A stretch of 64,000 bases of DNA, taken from NCBI RefSeq assembly GCF_028290625.1, contig NZ_JAQGJM010000027.1:124001-188000 (forward strand). The letters are read 5' to 3'. Positions 27,998-37,450 of the stretch are shown here, piece after piece. Made by a program: the position numbers and the translations under genes. Each line of letters starts with the position of its first letter. The stretch's first letter is position 1. The notes under the pieces were generated by a model that ran no database searches, was not told the origin of the DNA, and worked only from the letters and a program-made list of their open reading frames with translations. This DNA is from Devosia sp. (GTDB lineage Bacteria > Pseudomonadota > Alphaproteobacteria > Rhizobiales > Devosiaceae).

Positions 27998-29065
27998 CTA
28001 TTTCGAGGCCCGCTCCAAAACCTCCACCCGTTTCGCCAATGCCTGCACCGCGGCAATCAATGGCGCGATGAAGGCGTCGTAGCGCAGGCCCTGTTCGCTG
28101 GCGGGGTCGTGCGGATCGGCCTGAACATGGCCGGCGAAATCGGCGCAGCCGATTGTGTCGAGGACGATTTTGACCTGTTGGGCCAGGAGCCCGTAATGGG
28201 TGCGGCGGCCGGGGCGGGGCGCGCCATCCTCATTGCCGCCGACCAACCAGCGATACGACACTGGCTGCAGTGCCAGGATGAAATCCAGGCCCAGATCGGA
28301 GGGGGCGATATCGGTTTTCTGCCGCGCGTCGGAGGTCTGGATGGTGCCGGTGGCGGCCCAGACGGTGGACCAGCGGGCACCGCTGGCGCCGAGCGTAGTG
28401 GCATTGTCGGTGACGGGGCGCAGCGGCGCGACCAGGGTGATGCCGCCCGTGGCATTGTCGATTGTCATGGCGTTGAACCAAGTCGAGCCATTGGCGCTGA
28501 CCTTGAGGCGCCAGAAATTGTCGCCCATCAGGCCCATTTCGGCGCGACCCGAATAGCCGGCTTGGTAGAGCAGGCTGGCGGTATCGCCGGAGGCCGCCTT
28601 ATTGAGCTTGAGCTGGTGGCCGCTTCCCGCATGGCTGAAGAGGCTCGCATCGGCGGCCACGGCGAGGCGGTTGGTGCTGTCGGCGGCGGTATTGATGCCA
28701 AGGGTGGGGACGCCCGCGGTGCCGTTGGAGGCGAGCGCGGTCCAGGCGCCGGCGTCGAAGACCAGGATAGCCTGTTCGGCCTTGGCATAGACCTGCCAGC
28801 CAGCCGCGGGATCGTAAAACAGCCAGGCGCCGGCCTGAAAGGCGGCGATCTCACTGTCGTGGCCGGACCAGGCGCCGGTGGCGAATGGGCCGACGATATA
28901 GGCATCGCCGAGCAGGGGAGTTGTGGGGGGCGTGGTGACGGTGCGGGATTCGACGACAGGCTGCACCAGCGCATCGAGCGCTTGCAGCGCCTCATTGTGG
29001 GTGACGTGCTTTTGCGCCTGTTGCGGCATGATGAAGGGCAGGCTGAGGCGGGATGTTTCGTCCAT
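27998..29065 (-). CDS. Phage tail-fibre-like protein: DUF2793 plus S74 self-cleaving chaperone domain
   Basis: A 355-residue protein. Residues about 1-115 match DUF2793 (FIMPQQAQKHVTHNEALQALDALVQP and GAWTALASNGT), found in tail and gene-transfer-agent-like proteins. The C-terminal about 110 residues match the intramolecular chaperone/peptidase S74 domain: TSDARQKTDIAPSDLGLDFILALQPVSYRW, with the Ser-Asp and Lys of the self-cleavage site, and a final coiled-coil (VQALAKRVEVLERA). Such proteins trimerise as receptor-binding fibres. No other phage gene is nearby, and repeats flank it on both sides. Confidence 0.85.
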   Translation of the reverse strand: MDETSRLSLPFIMPQQAQKHVTHNEALQALDALVQPVVESRTVTTPPTTPLLGDAYIVGPFATGAWSGHDSEIAAFQAGAWLFYDPAAGWQVYAKAEQAILVFDAGAWTALASNGTAGVPTLGINTAADSTNRLAVAADASLFSHAGSGHQLKLNKAASGDTASLLYQAGYSGRAEMGLMGDNFWRLKVSANGSTWFNAMTIDNATGGITLVAPLRPVTDNATTLGASGARWSTVWAATGTIQTSDARQKTDIAPSDLGLDFILALQPVSYRWLVGGNEDGAPRPGRRTHYGLLAQQVKIVLDTIGCADFAGHVQADPHDPASEQGLRYDAFIAPLIAAVQALAKRVEVLERASK

Positions 29066-29157
29066 GGGAGTCTCCGGGTTGTGGCGGAGAGTCTAGGGCG
29101 AGGGCCGGGGGCGGGGATAAGGGGGAGCGGTGGGCACGCCGAACGCACGATGCGGCA

Positions 29158-29269
29158 CCTCCCCTTGACGGGGGAGGATGGGTGGGGGTGATCGGAGCCA
29201 CGATGTTGGATCGGGACTAAACATCCCCCCACCCTTGATCCCTCCCCGCAGGGGGGAGGGCGTCGACTG
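29158..29269 (-). repeat. About 114-bp GC-rich repeat element, copy 2
   Basis: Inverted copy of the element at 7472-7585, with the same core (GGATGTTTAG, CGTGGCTCCGA on the minus strand) and both stem-loops. Confidence 0.8.
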
Positions 29270-29294
29270 CGACGTCGGCCTCCTGAGGGGCTGT

Positions 29295-30632
29295 CTAGAA
29301 CACGAAGTCGTAGAGCAATTTCACGTTCAGCGCGGCAATCACCACGGCGATGAACACCGCGAAGGCGATGAGCCAGACCGGGGCCACTAGCGCGCCCATC
29401 TTGGTTTTATCGGCGGTGAACATGACCAGCGGGAACACCGCGAAGGAGAGCTGCAGGCTGAGCACGACCTGGGTCAGGATCAGCAATTGCGCCGTGCCGC
29501 TTTCGCCGAACCAGATGGTGACAATGGCCGCCGGAACGATGGCGATGGCGCGGGTGATCAGCCGCCGCAGCCAGGGGGCGAGCTGGATATTAAGGAAGCC
29601 CTCCATGACGATCTGGCCGGCCAGGGTCGCGGTCACGGTGGAGTTGATACCGCAGCACAGTAGCGCAATGCCGAACAAGGTCGGAGCTATGGCGAGGCCG
29701 AGCATGGGCGCGAGGAGGCTATGGACCTCGCCCAGTTCGGCGACATTGGTTTGCCCGGCGGCGTGGAAGGTGGCGGCGGCGAGGATCAGAATGGCGGCGT
29801 TGATGCAGAGGGCGAACATCAGGGCGACGGTGGAGTCGATGGTGGCGAATTTGAGCGCCTCCTTCTTCTCGGGAACGGAGTTGCCGTAGTCGCGAGTCTG
29901 CACGATGCCGGAATGCAGGTAGAGATTATGGGGCATCACCGTGGCGCCCAGAATGCCCAGCGCCAGGTAGAGCATTTCGGGATTGGTGACGATTTCGGTG
30001 GTGGGCGCGAAGCCGCGGATGACGTCGCCCCAGACCGGATCGGCCAAGGCGATCTGGACGATGAAACAAGCGGCGATGATGGCGAGCAGCGCCACGACCA
30101 GTGCCTCGACCCAGCGGAAACCGACACGCTGCAGGTAAAGAATGAGGAACACGTCGAGCGCGGTGATCAGCACGCCGATTTCCAGCGGAATGCCAAAAAT
30201 CAGATTGAGGCCAATTGCGGTGCCGACGACTTCGGCAATATCGGTGGCGATGATGGCCAGTTCGGCCATGGCCCACAGCACCCAGGCGACGGGGCGCGGG
30301 AAGGCATCGCGGCAGGCCTGGGCCAGATCGCGGCCCGAGGCGATAGCAAGGCGAGCGCAGAGCGACTGCAGCACGATCGCCATGATGTTGGAGACCAGTG
30401 CCACGGTGAGCAGCGCATAGCCGAACTTGGAGCCACCGGCGAGCGAGGTGGCCCAGTTGCCCGGGTCCATATAGCCGACGGCGACGAGATAGCCGGGACC
30501 CACAAAGGCGGCGGCGCGGCGCCACGTATTGCCGCTGACCTTGATGGTGCGATGCACATCGGACAGCGAGGCCTCGCCCCGGCTCTGGTTCCAGCCGGAA
30601 AACACTTTTGGCGCGCGCGCTTCCACGGTCAT
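29295..30632 (-). CDS. mntH: Nramp-type divalent metal (Mn2+) transporter MntH
   Basis: A 445-residue transporter with about eleven helices. Helix 1 carries the metal-binding DPGN motif ([14 protein letters not shown]) and helix 6 the MPHNLYLHS motif, both characteristic of proton-coupled Mn/Fe import. The start at 30632 overlaps the stop of a possible upstream leader frame by ATGA. A near-perfect 21-bp palindrome about 145 bases upstream is a probable Mur operator, so expression should rise when manganese is scarce. Confidence 0.92.
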   Translation of the reverse strand: MTVEARAPKVFSGWNQSRGEASLSDVHRTIKVSGNTWRRAAAFVGPGYLVAVGYMDPGNWATSLAGGSKFGYALLTVALVSNIMAIVLQSLCARLAIASGRDLAQACRDAFPRPVAWVLWAMAELAIIATDIAEVVGTAIGLNLIFGIPLEIGVLITALDVFLILYLQRVGFRWVEALVVALLAIIAACFIVQIALADPVWGDVIRGFAPTTEIVTNPEMLYLALGILGATVMPHNLYLHSGIVQTRDYGNSVPEKKEALKFATIDSTVALMFALCINAAILILAAATFHAAGQTNVAELGEVHSLLAPMLGLAIAPTLFGIALLCCGINSTVTATLAGQIVMEGFLNIQLAPWLRRLITRAIAIVPAAIVTIWFGESGTAQLLILTQVVLSLQLSFAVFPLVMFTADKTKMGALVAPVWLIAFAVFIAVVIAALNVKLLYDFVF

Positions 30633-30739
30633 AGCGCCACCATGGTTTGGCAGGGTGCGGTCATGAAGCGGTGGCGGGATTGAGGGTCGATGGAAGGAAT
30701 GGCGACTAGGCCCGAGGGGACAAATTTACGGCGATGCAT
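30629..30739 (-). CDS. Possible 36-residue leader ORF coupled to mntH
   Basis: An open frame starting at ATG 30739 with a GGAG site six bases upstream and stopping inside the mntH start codon (CTATGACC overlap). Product begins [16 protein letters not shown]. The position between the palindromic operator and mntH and the exact stop/start overlap suggest translational coupling or attenuation. Coding is not proven; it may be a chance frame. Confidence 0.4.
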   Translation of the reverse strand: MHRRKFVPSGLVAIPSIDPQSRHRFMTAPCQTMVAL

Positions 30740-30776
30740 CGAACACTCCAAACCGGCGACACTCGATCAATATTGC

Positions 30777-30797
30777 AGTTGCAAATCATTTGCAACT
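30777..30797. promoter_or_regulatory. Mur/Fur-family operator upstream of mntH
   Basis: Arms AGTTGCAAAT and ATTTGCAACT, perfectly inverted around a single C. TGCAAAT-N-ATTTGCA is the pattern bound by the manganese regulator Mur in alphaproteobacteria. Confidence 0.75.
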
Positions 30798-31017
30798 ACC
30801 CAATGACGCGCGATCGATAAGGTTGCCGACTTGTGTACGGCGGAGTTCACCGCGCCGCTCCCTTACCGCCGTCGGCATTAGCCCTGGCGAGAGGAGGCTC
30901 GATCTGCCTCGCATGAAGCCAGTCGCTGGGAAGCTGTAAATTTCAAATCGTGAAAGGCGGACATCTGAAGTTCGGCCGGCGATGTCCGTACCTGGCCAAA
31001 GCGGACTCCATAGTTCC

Positions 31018-32255
31018 TCACGGCTGGCTAAGCCGCTGCAGGATGTGCCGCACTATAGCGCGCGATTCATCGACACTCGCCAGGATCGTCCCCGACTTGC
31101 GGGTCGAAGCAAAATCGAGGCCGGGAAAATAGAGCCCACTCACCGTTCCTATGCTGTCGACGTGGGACGGCTGCTGATCCGTCGCGGTGGCACCGGGTAT
31201 CTTGAGCCAGCTGAAGTCACCTTCGAAGCCGGTGCACCAGACGATGTTTGTGATGCCACTCGCCTCAAGGTCGATCGACGTGATCGGCGGGGACGGTATC
31301 TTCGGTGCCACCACTTCGGCGGGATCATCGGTAGCGGGTGGTGCCACGATGCCGTTTCGCGCGATGTAGTCGTCGATCCTGCGGCGCAACGCCGCTGAAG
31401 CTTCGTCGGCGAAGCGGACGTTCTCCGCGACGTCATCCGAGAAGGTCAGCACCAAGCCGTCGGCGCTTTCTACTCTGCCGACCAGCACGACCCCCTGGGC
31501 GCTGAGTGACTGCAAACTGAGAGTTTCGACCGCGCCCTGCAGAGGGCGAGCAGGCATCGCACCGGACGGCAGGGCGAACTCTTCACGTCGAAGGTCCAGC
31601 ATGCCGCCATCGACCAGCCACAGGGCGACGTCTCGGCCCCGATGGCGCCGCGGGATACGCCCGATCTTGCTTGTCGCCAGGAAGGCCTTGCGACCGGCGT
31701 CGGAAAGGTCCTTGGCGATCTGGCCGCCAGATTGGCCACTGCCCACCACGAGCACGGCCCCTGGCTCCAGGGCGGCAGCGGAGCGGTAGTCGGATGCATC
31801 TATCTGGCGGACAATTGGGGCGATCTGCTGCGACAGCGCCGGCCGCTTTGGTCGGTTGAGGCTGCCGCTGGCGACAACCACGTTTCGGGTCTTCAGCGTC
31901 CGGCTCGACGTCCTCACAACGTAGCCACCGTCGTCGCCGGGAGCTACCTCGGTTACCGCCTCCCCGACATGGACCGGCAGGCTGTTCCTCGAAACGTAGC
32001 CTTCCAACATGCTGACAAACTCGTCGCGCGTTAGTGCTCCCTCGGGGTCGCTGCCCTCATAGCGGTCGCCGGGCATGACCGTCAGAACTTGGGGAATATG
32101 AACTGAAAGGAGTTCCAGCGCTGCGAGCGCCAGGTTTCGCCTATTCGTCCACGTTCCAGGACGACATGGGAGATGCCGGAGTGCGTAAGGCCGTGACTGA
32201 CGCCAAGCCCCGCCCAGCCAGCTCCTATGACCACTACGTCGAGGACATCGCGCAT
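31018..32255 (-). pseudogene. FAD-dependent monooxygenase (CzcO-like), frameshifted
   Basis: From ATG 32255 the N-terminal 57 codons read VVVIGAGWAGLGVSHGL (FAD-binding GxGxxG) and ETWRSQRWNSF, then stop early. One base is missing near 32086; in the next frame the protein continues VLTVMPGDRYEG and runs 350 codons, with a second Rossmann motif VLVVGSGQSGGQIA and the late VWCTGFEGDFSWL. With that base restored it would be an ordinary flavin monooxygenase of about 410 residues. Recent inactivation or a sequence error. It lies convergent to nothing and downstream of the catabolic operon on the same strand. Confidence 0.8.
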
Positions 32256-32434
32256 TCGCACCCTCCAGACTGTGGATGGAGCTTAGCAGCCCCGGATCAC
32301 TGACGGGAAGTGCTAGTCTTCAAACACCGTTGGATGACCAGTGGCGACCAAACAAGCAGGATCCCGCTTGTGGGCGCAGACGTTCGGCGCCACGTGATTT
32401 TCAAAGATGTCCGCTTTCTGGGTTGCTGCGCGGA

Positions 32435-33253
32435 TTACCCTATCCGCAGCGGGGAGGCCAGGCGACGGATCGTGGCGATGGCGCTCAGGGCGGCAAGCCA
32501 GCTCGAACGCGGATTGGAGGCGGATGGCCTGTTGACCATTTCGACGGTCATCGTCCCCGACTTTGCCACCACTTCGATCTGGTGGGTCGTGAACTCGGCC
32601 TTGGGATCAGCGATGATCCGCACGCGGACCCGATCGAAGCTGCCGGCCGCAGTTGCCAGGGTCAGTGCGACGTTAAGATTGGATGGAAACCCCGCCACGG
32701 CCTCCTGGGCATTGCCCTCGAAAACCGTAGTCTCCCGCTCGAAAGCCAAGACGTCGATGCCCGAGGTCGTGAAATGGGGGGCTCCGGCCAACGCTTCCGG
32801 GCGTTTGCGCGTGGTGACGCGCACCGCCACCGGGCCACTTTCCATGGCCGACAAAATCCCGTCGATGCCGGCGATCGATCCGGACGGCAGATACACGCGC
32901 CGCGAAACGGCGGCGGCCACCCGCTTGAGTTCGGTGACGAACTCCATATCCGCCAAAGCGCCGGTGCTCATGATGATGACGTCGCAGCCGGCCTGCAAGA
33001 GCGGGATGGCATATTGCTTGGCGGCATCGGCGCCGGCTGCCTCGACGACAAGATTGGCGCCCGATCCAGGCATGGTCAGCGGCTCGGTGGTGGCCTGGCA
33101 ATCCCAGGAGCGTGCCAGCGCATCGATGTCGCGCGGCGAATACGGGCGGCCGGCAATGGCGGTCAGTTCCACCCCGGGAATGGAATGGGCAGCCAAGCTG
33201 CTGGCAATGGCGTGACCAAGAGCGCCGGTACCGATAACCCCGACGCGGATCAT
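32435..33253 (-). CDS. Aspartate dehydrogenase-like protein (DUF108)
   Basis: A 272-residue NAD(P)-dependent dehydrogenase: N-terminal Rossmann motif GVIGTGALGHAIA (residues 5-17), LVVEAAGADAAKQYAIPLLQAGCDVIIMSTGAL, and a central catalytic-domain segment YLPSGSIAGIDGI. These are hallmarks of the L-aspartate dehydrogenase (NadX) family, which interconverts aspartate and oxaloacetate or iminoaspartate. No nadA/nadC genes are adjacent, so here it probably serves catabolism of an amino acid released by the operon. Its ATG overlaps the upstream hydrolase stop. Confidence 0.85.
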   Translation of the reverse strand: MIRVGVIGTGALGHAIASSLAAHSIPGVELTAIAGRPYSPRDIDALARSWDCQATTEPLTMPGSGANLVVEAAGADAAKQYAIPLLQAGCDVIIMSTGALADMEFVTELKRVAAAVSRRVYLPSGSIAGIDGILSAMESGPVAVRVTTRKRPEALAGAPHFTTSGIDVLAFERETTVFEGNAQEAVAGFPSNLNVALTLATAAGSFDRVRVRIIADPKAEFTTHQIEVVAKSGTMTVEMVNRPSASNPRSSWLAALSAIATIRRLASPLRIG

Positions 33254-34077
33254 TGAACCGCCTCCGATTTACGCAAAAACTTCATGACAATCTCGTTGAA
33301 TAGAGGCGCCCGCTCGAAATAGGCCGAGTGGCCGGCATCAGGCACGATCAAGACTTCGCTCTGTGGCAGGCTCGATGCCAGCAGTTCAGTATTGGCCGGT
33401 GGGCTGACGATGTCCTCGGCACCGGCTATGGCCAGTACCGGGCAGGTGATGGCGGCAAGTTCGCCTGGATCACGGACACGCATCGCGTCGAGCGCGTGGC
33501 GGACGGTGTTGCGATCCCAGGCCCCGCTCAGTTTGTCGATTTCAACATACCGGCGGTAGAGCTCGGGCTGTTCGCGGGCCATGCGCATTCCGGCAGCCGC
33601 GGAAACGCCTGCGGCGATAGAGGCGCTGACCGCGGGGCTACTGGACGTCTCGGCCAGCGAAACGATCCCCGGCAACCGCAATGTTCCGGCCGTGCCGGAG
33701 AAGACCAGTACGGTGACGCGGTCCGGGGCCAGCAGTGCCAGTTCCATTGCGGTCCAGCCGCCCATCGACTGAGCGACGATAGCGGTTTGGGCGATGCCGA
33801 GGTGATCGAGCAGCGCCAGCAGGTCGGCGGCATAAAATTGCGGACGGGGCACGCCAGTCGTGTCCTCCGATGGGGCGAAGCCGCGGTGATTGAAGACGAT
33901 GCAGGTCCTTTGGCCGGCAAACGCACCAAGCTGCTGCCACCAGGAATGCATGTTGCCGCCCAGGCCATGGGCGAAGACGACTGCGGGGCCGCTGCCGCCC
34001 AATGCATAGTGGATGGAACCGCCGGACACTTCGATCGAACCGCGATCGAAGCCGCCCGCCTGATCGAAATCGATCAT
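33250..34077 (-). CDS. Alpha/beta hydrolase (lactonase/esterase type)
   Basis: A 275-residue hydrolase. The oxyanion region is VVFAHGLGGNMHSW, the nucleophile is Ser104 in VAQSMGGWTA, and the catalytic His is in DAGHSAYFER. The NHRGFAPSED loop and overall length resemble 3-oxoadipate enol-lactonases and related C-C/ester hydrolases. It lies between an acid-sugar-dehydratase-like enzyme and an aspartate-dehydrogenase-like enzyme, so it may open a lactone or cleave an ester or amide produced in the pathway. Confidence 0.88.
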   Translation of the reverse strand: MIDFDQAGGFDRGSIEVSGGSIHYALGGSGPAVVFAHGLGGNMHSWWQQLGAFAGQRTCIVFNHRGFAPSEDTTGVPRPQFYAADLLALLDHLGIAQTAIVAQSMGGWTAMELALLAPDRVTVLVFSGTAGTLRLPGIVSLAETSSSPAVSASIAAGVSAAAGMRMAREQPELYRRYVEIDKLSGAWDRNTVRHALDAMRVRDPGELAAITCPVLAIAGAEDIVSPPANTELLASSLPQSEVLIVPDAGHSAYFERAPLFNEIVMKFLRKSEAVQ

Positions 34078-34114
34078 GGCTGGCGCCCGGATTTATCCCC
34101 GCAATGGTGCCGGC

Positions 34115-35242
34115 TCACTTGACCAGGTCCCCGTCCGCGGCGTTGGCGGCGGCGTAATGCTCGAGCTTTTGCAGATCGACTTCGATGCCCAGTCCAGGAC
34201 CCGTCGGCACAGTCATCTTGCCGTTTTCGATGGTGAACGGCTGGGTGATGATGTCGTCGGCCATCAGGTAATAGACCGTGTCGATAGCGTGGCGGATTTC
34301 GGGGGTCGATGCGGCCAGCTGCAGATGGCAGGCGGTGGAAATGCCCAGTTCACCGCCGCTATGCAGGTTGAGCCCGATGCCGAAGGCGTCACAAAGCGCG
34401 GCAAGGCGCTTGACCGCGCTGATGCCGCCCCATTTGTGCACGTCGCCGTGGATGACGTCGACCGCGCCAAGACGCATGGCCGGGGCGAAATCTTCGAGCC
34501 GGACGACGCACATGTTGGTGCAAAGCGGAATGCCAACGGTGGCGCGCACGCGGGCCATGCCTTCGAGGCCCTTGCAGGGGTCTTCCAGATATTCGAGGCC
34601 GAGCGGCAGCAATTGCTGCGCGGCGAGGATCGACTCGGGAACCGACCAGACGGCGTTCGGATCGATCCGCAGGCCGACATCGGGCAACAGCCTGCGCACC
34701 GCCCTAACGCGCTGGACGTCTGCCTGCGCGTCGCGCGAGCCCTTGAGCTTGAGGGCGGAAAAACCGTGCTGTTCGCGCAGGAGCGCCGCTGCTTCGGCCA
34801 GGGCGTCGGGCGTATGGGCGACACCGGGCGGCACCAGGCCCGGGGTGACCACGCCGGTGACCTTGATCTTGTCGGTCAGCATGCCGCCGGTCAGTTCGGC
34901 CAGCGACTTACCGGTCTCCTTGCCCATCAAATCGTAACAGGCCATCTCGATGGCGGCCATGGCGGCATAGCCGACATAGCCGTAAAAGAACGGCGTCATG
35001 TCGAGCTGCAATCGCAGTTTTTCGACATCGTAGGGATTCCAGCCGATCAGCATATCGCGGGATCGCTCGATGATTGCGGCGGTGGGGCGGCCACGAAAGC
35101 TCTCGCCCCAGCCGATCAGGCCGTTATCGGTGGTCAGTCGCAGGACCGTCCGCGTGGTGCCGGTGCGGCGGTCGAACGAGGTCTGGAACGGCGTCGTATA
35201 GGGGACATTGATCGTCCAGATCTTGACGTCGACGATCTTCAC
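34115..35242 (-). CDS. Enolase-superfamily enzyme, glucarate-dehydratase-like
   Basis: A 375-residue mandelate racemase/muconate lactonizing family enzyme. The active-site set follows the glucarate dehydratase pattern: KxK at Lys165 and Lys167 (ALKLKG), metal ligands Asp194 (RIDPN), Glu220 (YLEDP) and Asn243 (CTNM), and the Asp267/His294 dyad (HGDVH, NLHSGG). Such enzymes abstract an alpha proton and usually dehydrate an acid sugar. The exact substrate is not predictable. It overlaps the upstream ATPase gene by four bases. Confidence 0.88.
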   Translation of the reverse strand: MKIVDVKIWTINVPYTTPFQTSFDRRTGTTRTVLRLTTDNGLIGWGESFRGRPTAAIIERSRDMLIGWNPYDVEKLRLQLDMTPFFYGYVGYAAMAAIEMACYDLMGKETGKSLAELTGGMLTDKIKVTGVVTPGLVPPGVAHTPDALAEAAALLREQHGFSALKLKGSRDAQADVQRVRAVRRLLPDVGLRIDPNAVWSVPESILAAQQLLPLGLEYLEDPCKGLEGMARVRATVGIPLCTNMCVVRLEDFAPAMRLGAVDVIHGDVHKWGGISAVKRLAALCDAFGIGLNLHSGGELGISTACHLQLAASTPEIRHAIDTVYYLMADDIITQPFTIENGKMTVPTGPGLGIEVDLQKLEHYAAANAADGDLVK

Positions 35243-36345
35243 TTGGAGCCTCCCGCTGCCGTGCTCGTGTCCATCCTCTTGCCATCGGCATCGAAGAGAT
35301 GGAGGGAACCGGTCTCCAGCCGCAGCCCGACCTCGTCGCCTACGACCGGCTTAGCGCTGGTATTGGTGCGCACCAGCAGCATCTGGCCGCCGATATCGAC
35401 GCTGATGAAAATGTCCGGATGCAGAGGCTCGACCAGGTCGATCCTGCCGCGCAGCATCCCCTCTTCGGGCGCCACCAGCGCGATGGATTCAGGACGAATG
35501 CCCAGCGTCGCCGACTGCTGGTGCCTTTCAGTCGCCAAGCTTATGCCCAGCGAAATGGTGTGGACCGTTCCGGTCAGACTGAACTGCGCCCCGCTGTCGT
35601 TGTTCAACAGCGTTCCCTCCAGCATGTTCATCGACGGCGTGCCCATGAACTCGGCGACGAACCTCGTGGCAGGGCGGAAATAGATGTCCTCGGGCGTGCC
35701 CAATTGCTGCACCTGGCCATTGGCCATGACCGCGATGCGGTCGGCCATGGTCATCGCCTCAGCCTGGTCGTGGGTGACGTAGACGAAGGTCTGGCCCAAT
35801 TCGCTATGCAGCTTCTTGAGCTCGGAGCGCATGACGACGCGCAGCTTGGCGTCGAGATTGCTCAGCGGCTCGTCGAACAGGAACACCGCCGCGTCGCGCA
35901 CGATGGCCCGCCCAAGGGCGACGCGCTGGCGCTGCCCGCCGGACAGTTCACGCGGACGGCGGTCCAGCAGGGCTGTAATGCCCAGCATCTCCGCGGCGCG
36001 ATCGACGCGGGCGGCGACCTCGCCGGAGGGGAGCTTCATGTTTTCGAGCGGGAAGGCGATATTGCGGCGCACGCTCATATGCGGATAGAGCGCGTAGCTC
36101 TGGAACACCATGGCGACGTCGCGCTGATCGGCACTCAGCCGGGTTACGTCCTGGTCGCCGAACAGGATATGGCCCGAGGTCGGCTGCTCGAGCCCGCTGA
36201 TCATGCGCAAGGTCGAACTCTTGCCGCACCCTGACGGGCCGACAATGGCGAGGAACTCACGGTCCTCGATGTCGATGTCGATGCCGTCGACGGCGGTGGT
36301 GCCGCCAAATCGTTTGACCAGCGATTGAATCTGAACGCGAGCCAC
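35239..36345 (-). CDS. Sugar-type ABC transporter ATPase (UgpC/MalK family)
   Basis: A 368-residue ATPase: Walker A GPSGCGKSS, Q-loop VFQSYALYPHM, signature LSGGQRQRVALGRA, Walker B VFLFDEPLSNLD, H-loop VTHDQAEAMT, then a C-terminal TOBE/OB domain (about 240-365). It energises import with the two permeases and binding protein encoded upstream in the same operon. The serine hydrolase gene sits between the permeases and this ATPase, two bases away. Confidence 0.92.
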   Translation of the reverse strand: MARVQIQSLVKRFGGTTAVDGIDIDIEDREFLAIVGPSGCGKSSTLRMISGLEQPTSGHILFGDQDVTRLSADQRDVAMVFQSYALYPHMSVRRNIAFPLENMKLPSGEVAARVDRAAEMLGITALLDRRPRELSGGQRQRVALGRAIVRDAAVFLFDEPLSNLDAKLRVVMRSELKKLHSELGQTFVYVTHDQAEAMTMADRIAVMANGQVQQLGTPEDIYFRPATRFVAEFMGTPSMNMLEGTLLNNDSGAQFSLTGTVHTISLGISLATERHQQSATLGIRPESIALVAPEEGMLRGRIDLVEPLHPDIFISVDIGGQMLLVRTNTSAKPVVGDEVGLRLETGSLHLFDADGKRMDTSTAAGGSK

Positions 36346-36347
36346 AG

Positions 36348-37448
36348 CTAACTCCTAGTCCCGGTCAGCGCCGCGGCGACCGTATTGAAAAACCTGGGCC
36401 GGAACGGCTCGATCAGATCGTTGTCGCGCGAGGGGTGCACGCGGTTGGTCAGCAGCACCACGACAAGCTTTTCGGACGCGACCAGGCACATGGCGGTGCC
36501 GGTGGTGCCGGTATGGCCCAGCGACTGGGGGCCAAGTAAATCGCCGAAGACTTTCGCATTGCCGGGCAGCCAGCAGACGCCGCGCCTGGCACCCCGCTCG
36601 TCAGTCCACGCATTGGTGAAGACGCGCGCCGCCGCCGGGCTCATGATGCGCACGCCATTGCGGGAGCCACCGTCGAGCAACATGGCGCCGATGGTTGCCA
36701 GATCTCCGGCCGAACTGAACAGGCCGGCATGAGCGGACACGCCGCCCATCATCTGCGCCGTCTTGTCGTTGACCAGGCCCCAGTCATAGGCCTCGCGCCG
36801 GGCGATGTATTCGGTGGCCGGAATGCGGTGACGCAGGCTCTCGGGAGGATTGAACGTCATATCCAGCTCCAGCGGCTTGAACACCCGTTCGGCCAGCAAT
36901 TGATCGAGCTTGCGGCCCGAGACGCGCTCGACGATCAGGGCCAGGATGATGAAATTGATGCTGGAATAGAGAAACATGGCGCCCGGCTGGCCGACCAGCG
37001 GCAGTGCCAGATAGGCCGGCAGCAAGGTGCTCCAGTCCTCATGCTCGTGATAGAGTTTGGGATTGGACTGGATGCCCGAGGTATGGCTGACCAGGTGCCG
37101 GATGCGGATCGACGCTTTGTCGCCAACCGCATATTCGGGCACATATTTGGCGACATGATCGTCCAGGGTCAGCAGCCCGTCCTCGATGCACAGCATCAGC
37201 GCCATGCCCGACATCGGCTTGGTGACCGACGCCAGGTCGAACATGGCATCGACAGGCATGGTGGACTTGGCCTCCGGACCATCCTGTTGCCGGCCGGCAG
37301 CATGCTGGAACACGATTTCGCCCTCGAGCGCCATCGCGGTGACGGCGCCCGGAAAGACGCCGGCGCTGACGCCTTCGTCCATCAAGTCCCTGATGTGGTC
37401 GAGGCGAGCCGCGTCTAGGCCGGCGGGAGTTTGATTTGCAGAAGACAT
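36348..37448 (-). CDS. Beta-lactamase-related serine hydrolase (class C fold)
   Basis: A 366-residue hydrolase of the beta-lactamase/DD-peptidase fold. The catalytic SxxK motif is SVTK (in FDLASVTKPMSG), the YxN-like motif is YSSINF, and the third motif is HTGTTGT. No signal peptide is seen, so it is probably cytosolic and acts on an imported ester, amide or lactam. The start at 37448, six bases after an AAAGG site and overlapping nothing, is chosen over a long upstream frame that is antisense-like shadow of the permease gene. Confidence 0.88.
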   Translation of the reverse strand: MSSANQTPAGLDAARLDHIRDLMDEGVSAGVFPGAVTAMALEGEIVFQHAAGRQQDGPEAKSTMPVDAMFDLASVTKPMSGMALMLCIEDGLLTLDDHVAKYVPEYAVGDKASIRIRHLVSHTSGIQSNPKLYHEHEDWSTLLPAYLALPLVGQPGAMFLYSSINFIILALIVERVSGRKLDQLLAERVFKPLELDMTFNPPESLRHRIPATEYIARREAYDWGLVNDKTAQMMGGVSAHAGLFSSAGDLATIGAMLLDGGSRNGVRIMSPAAARVFTNAWTDERGARRGVCWLPGNAKVFGDLLGPQSLGHTGTTGTAMCLVASEKLVVVLLTNRVHPSRDNDLIEPFRPRFFNTVAAALTGTRS

Positions 37449-37450
37449 GA

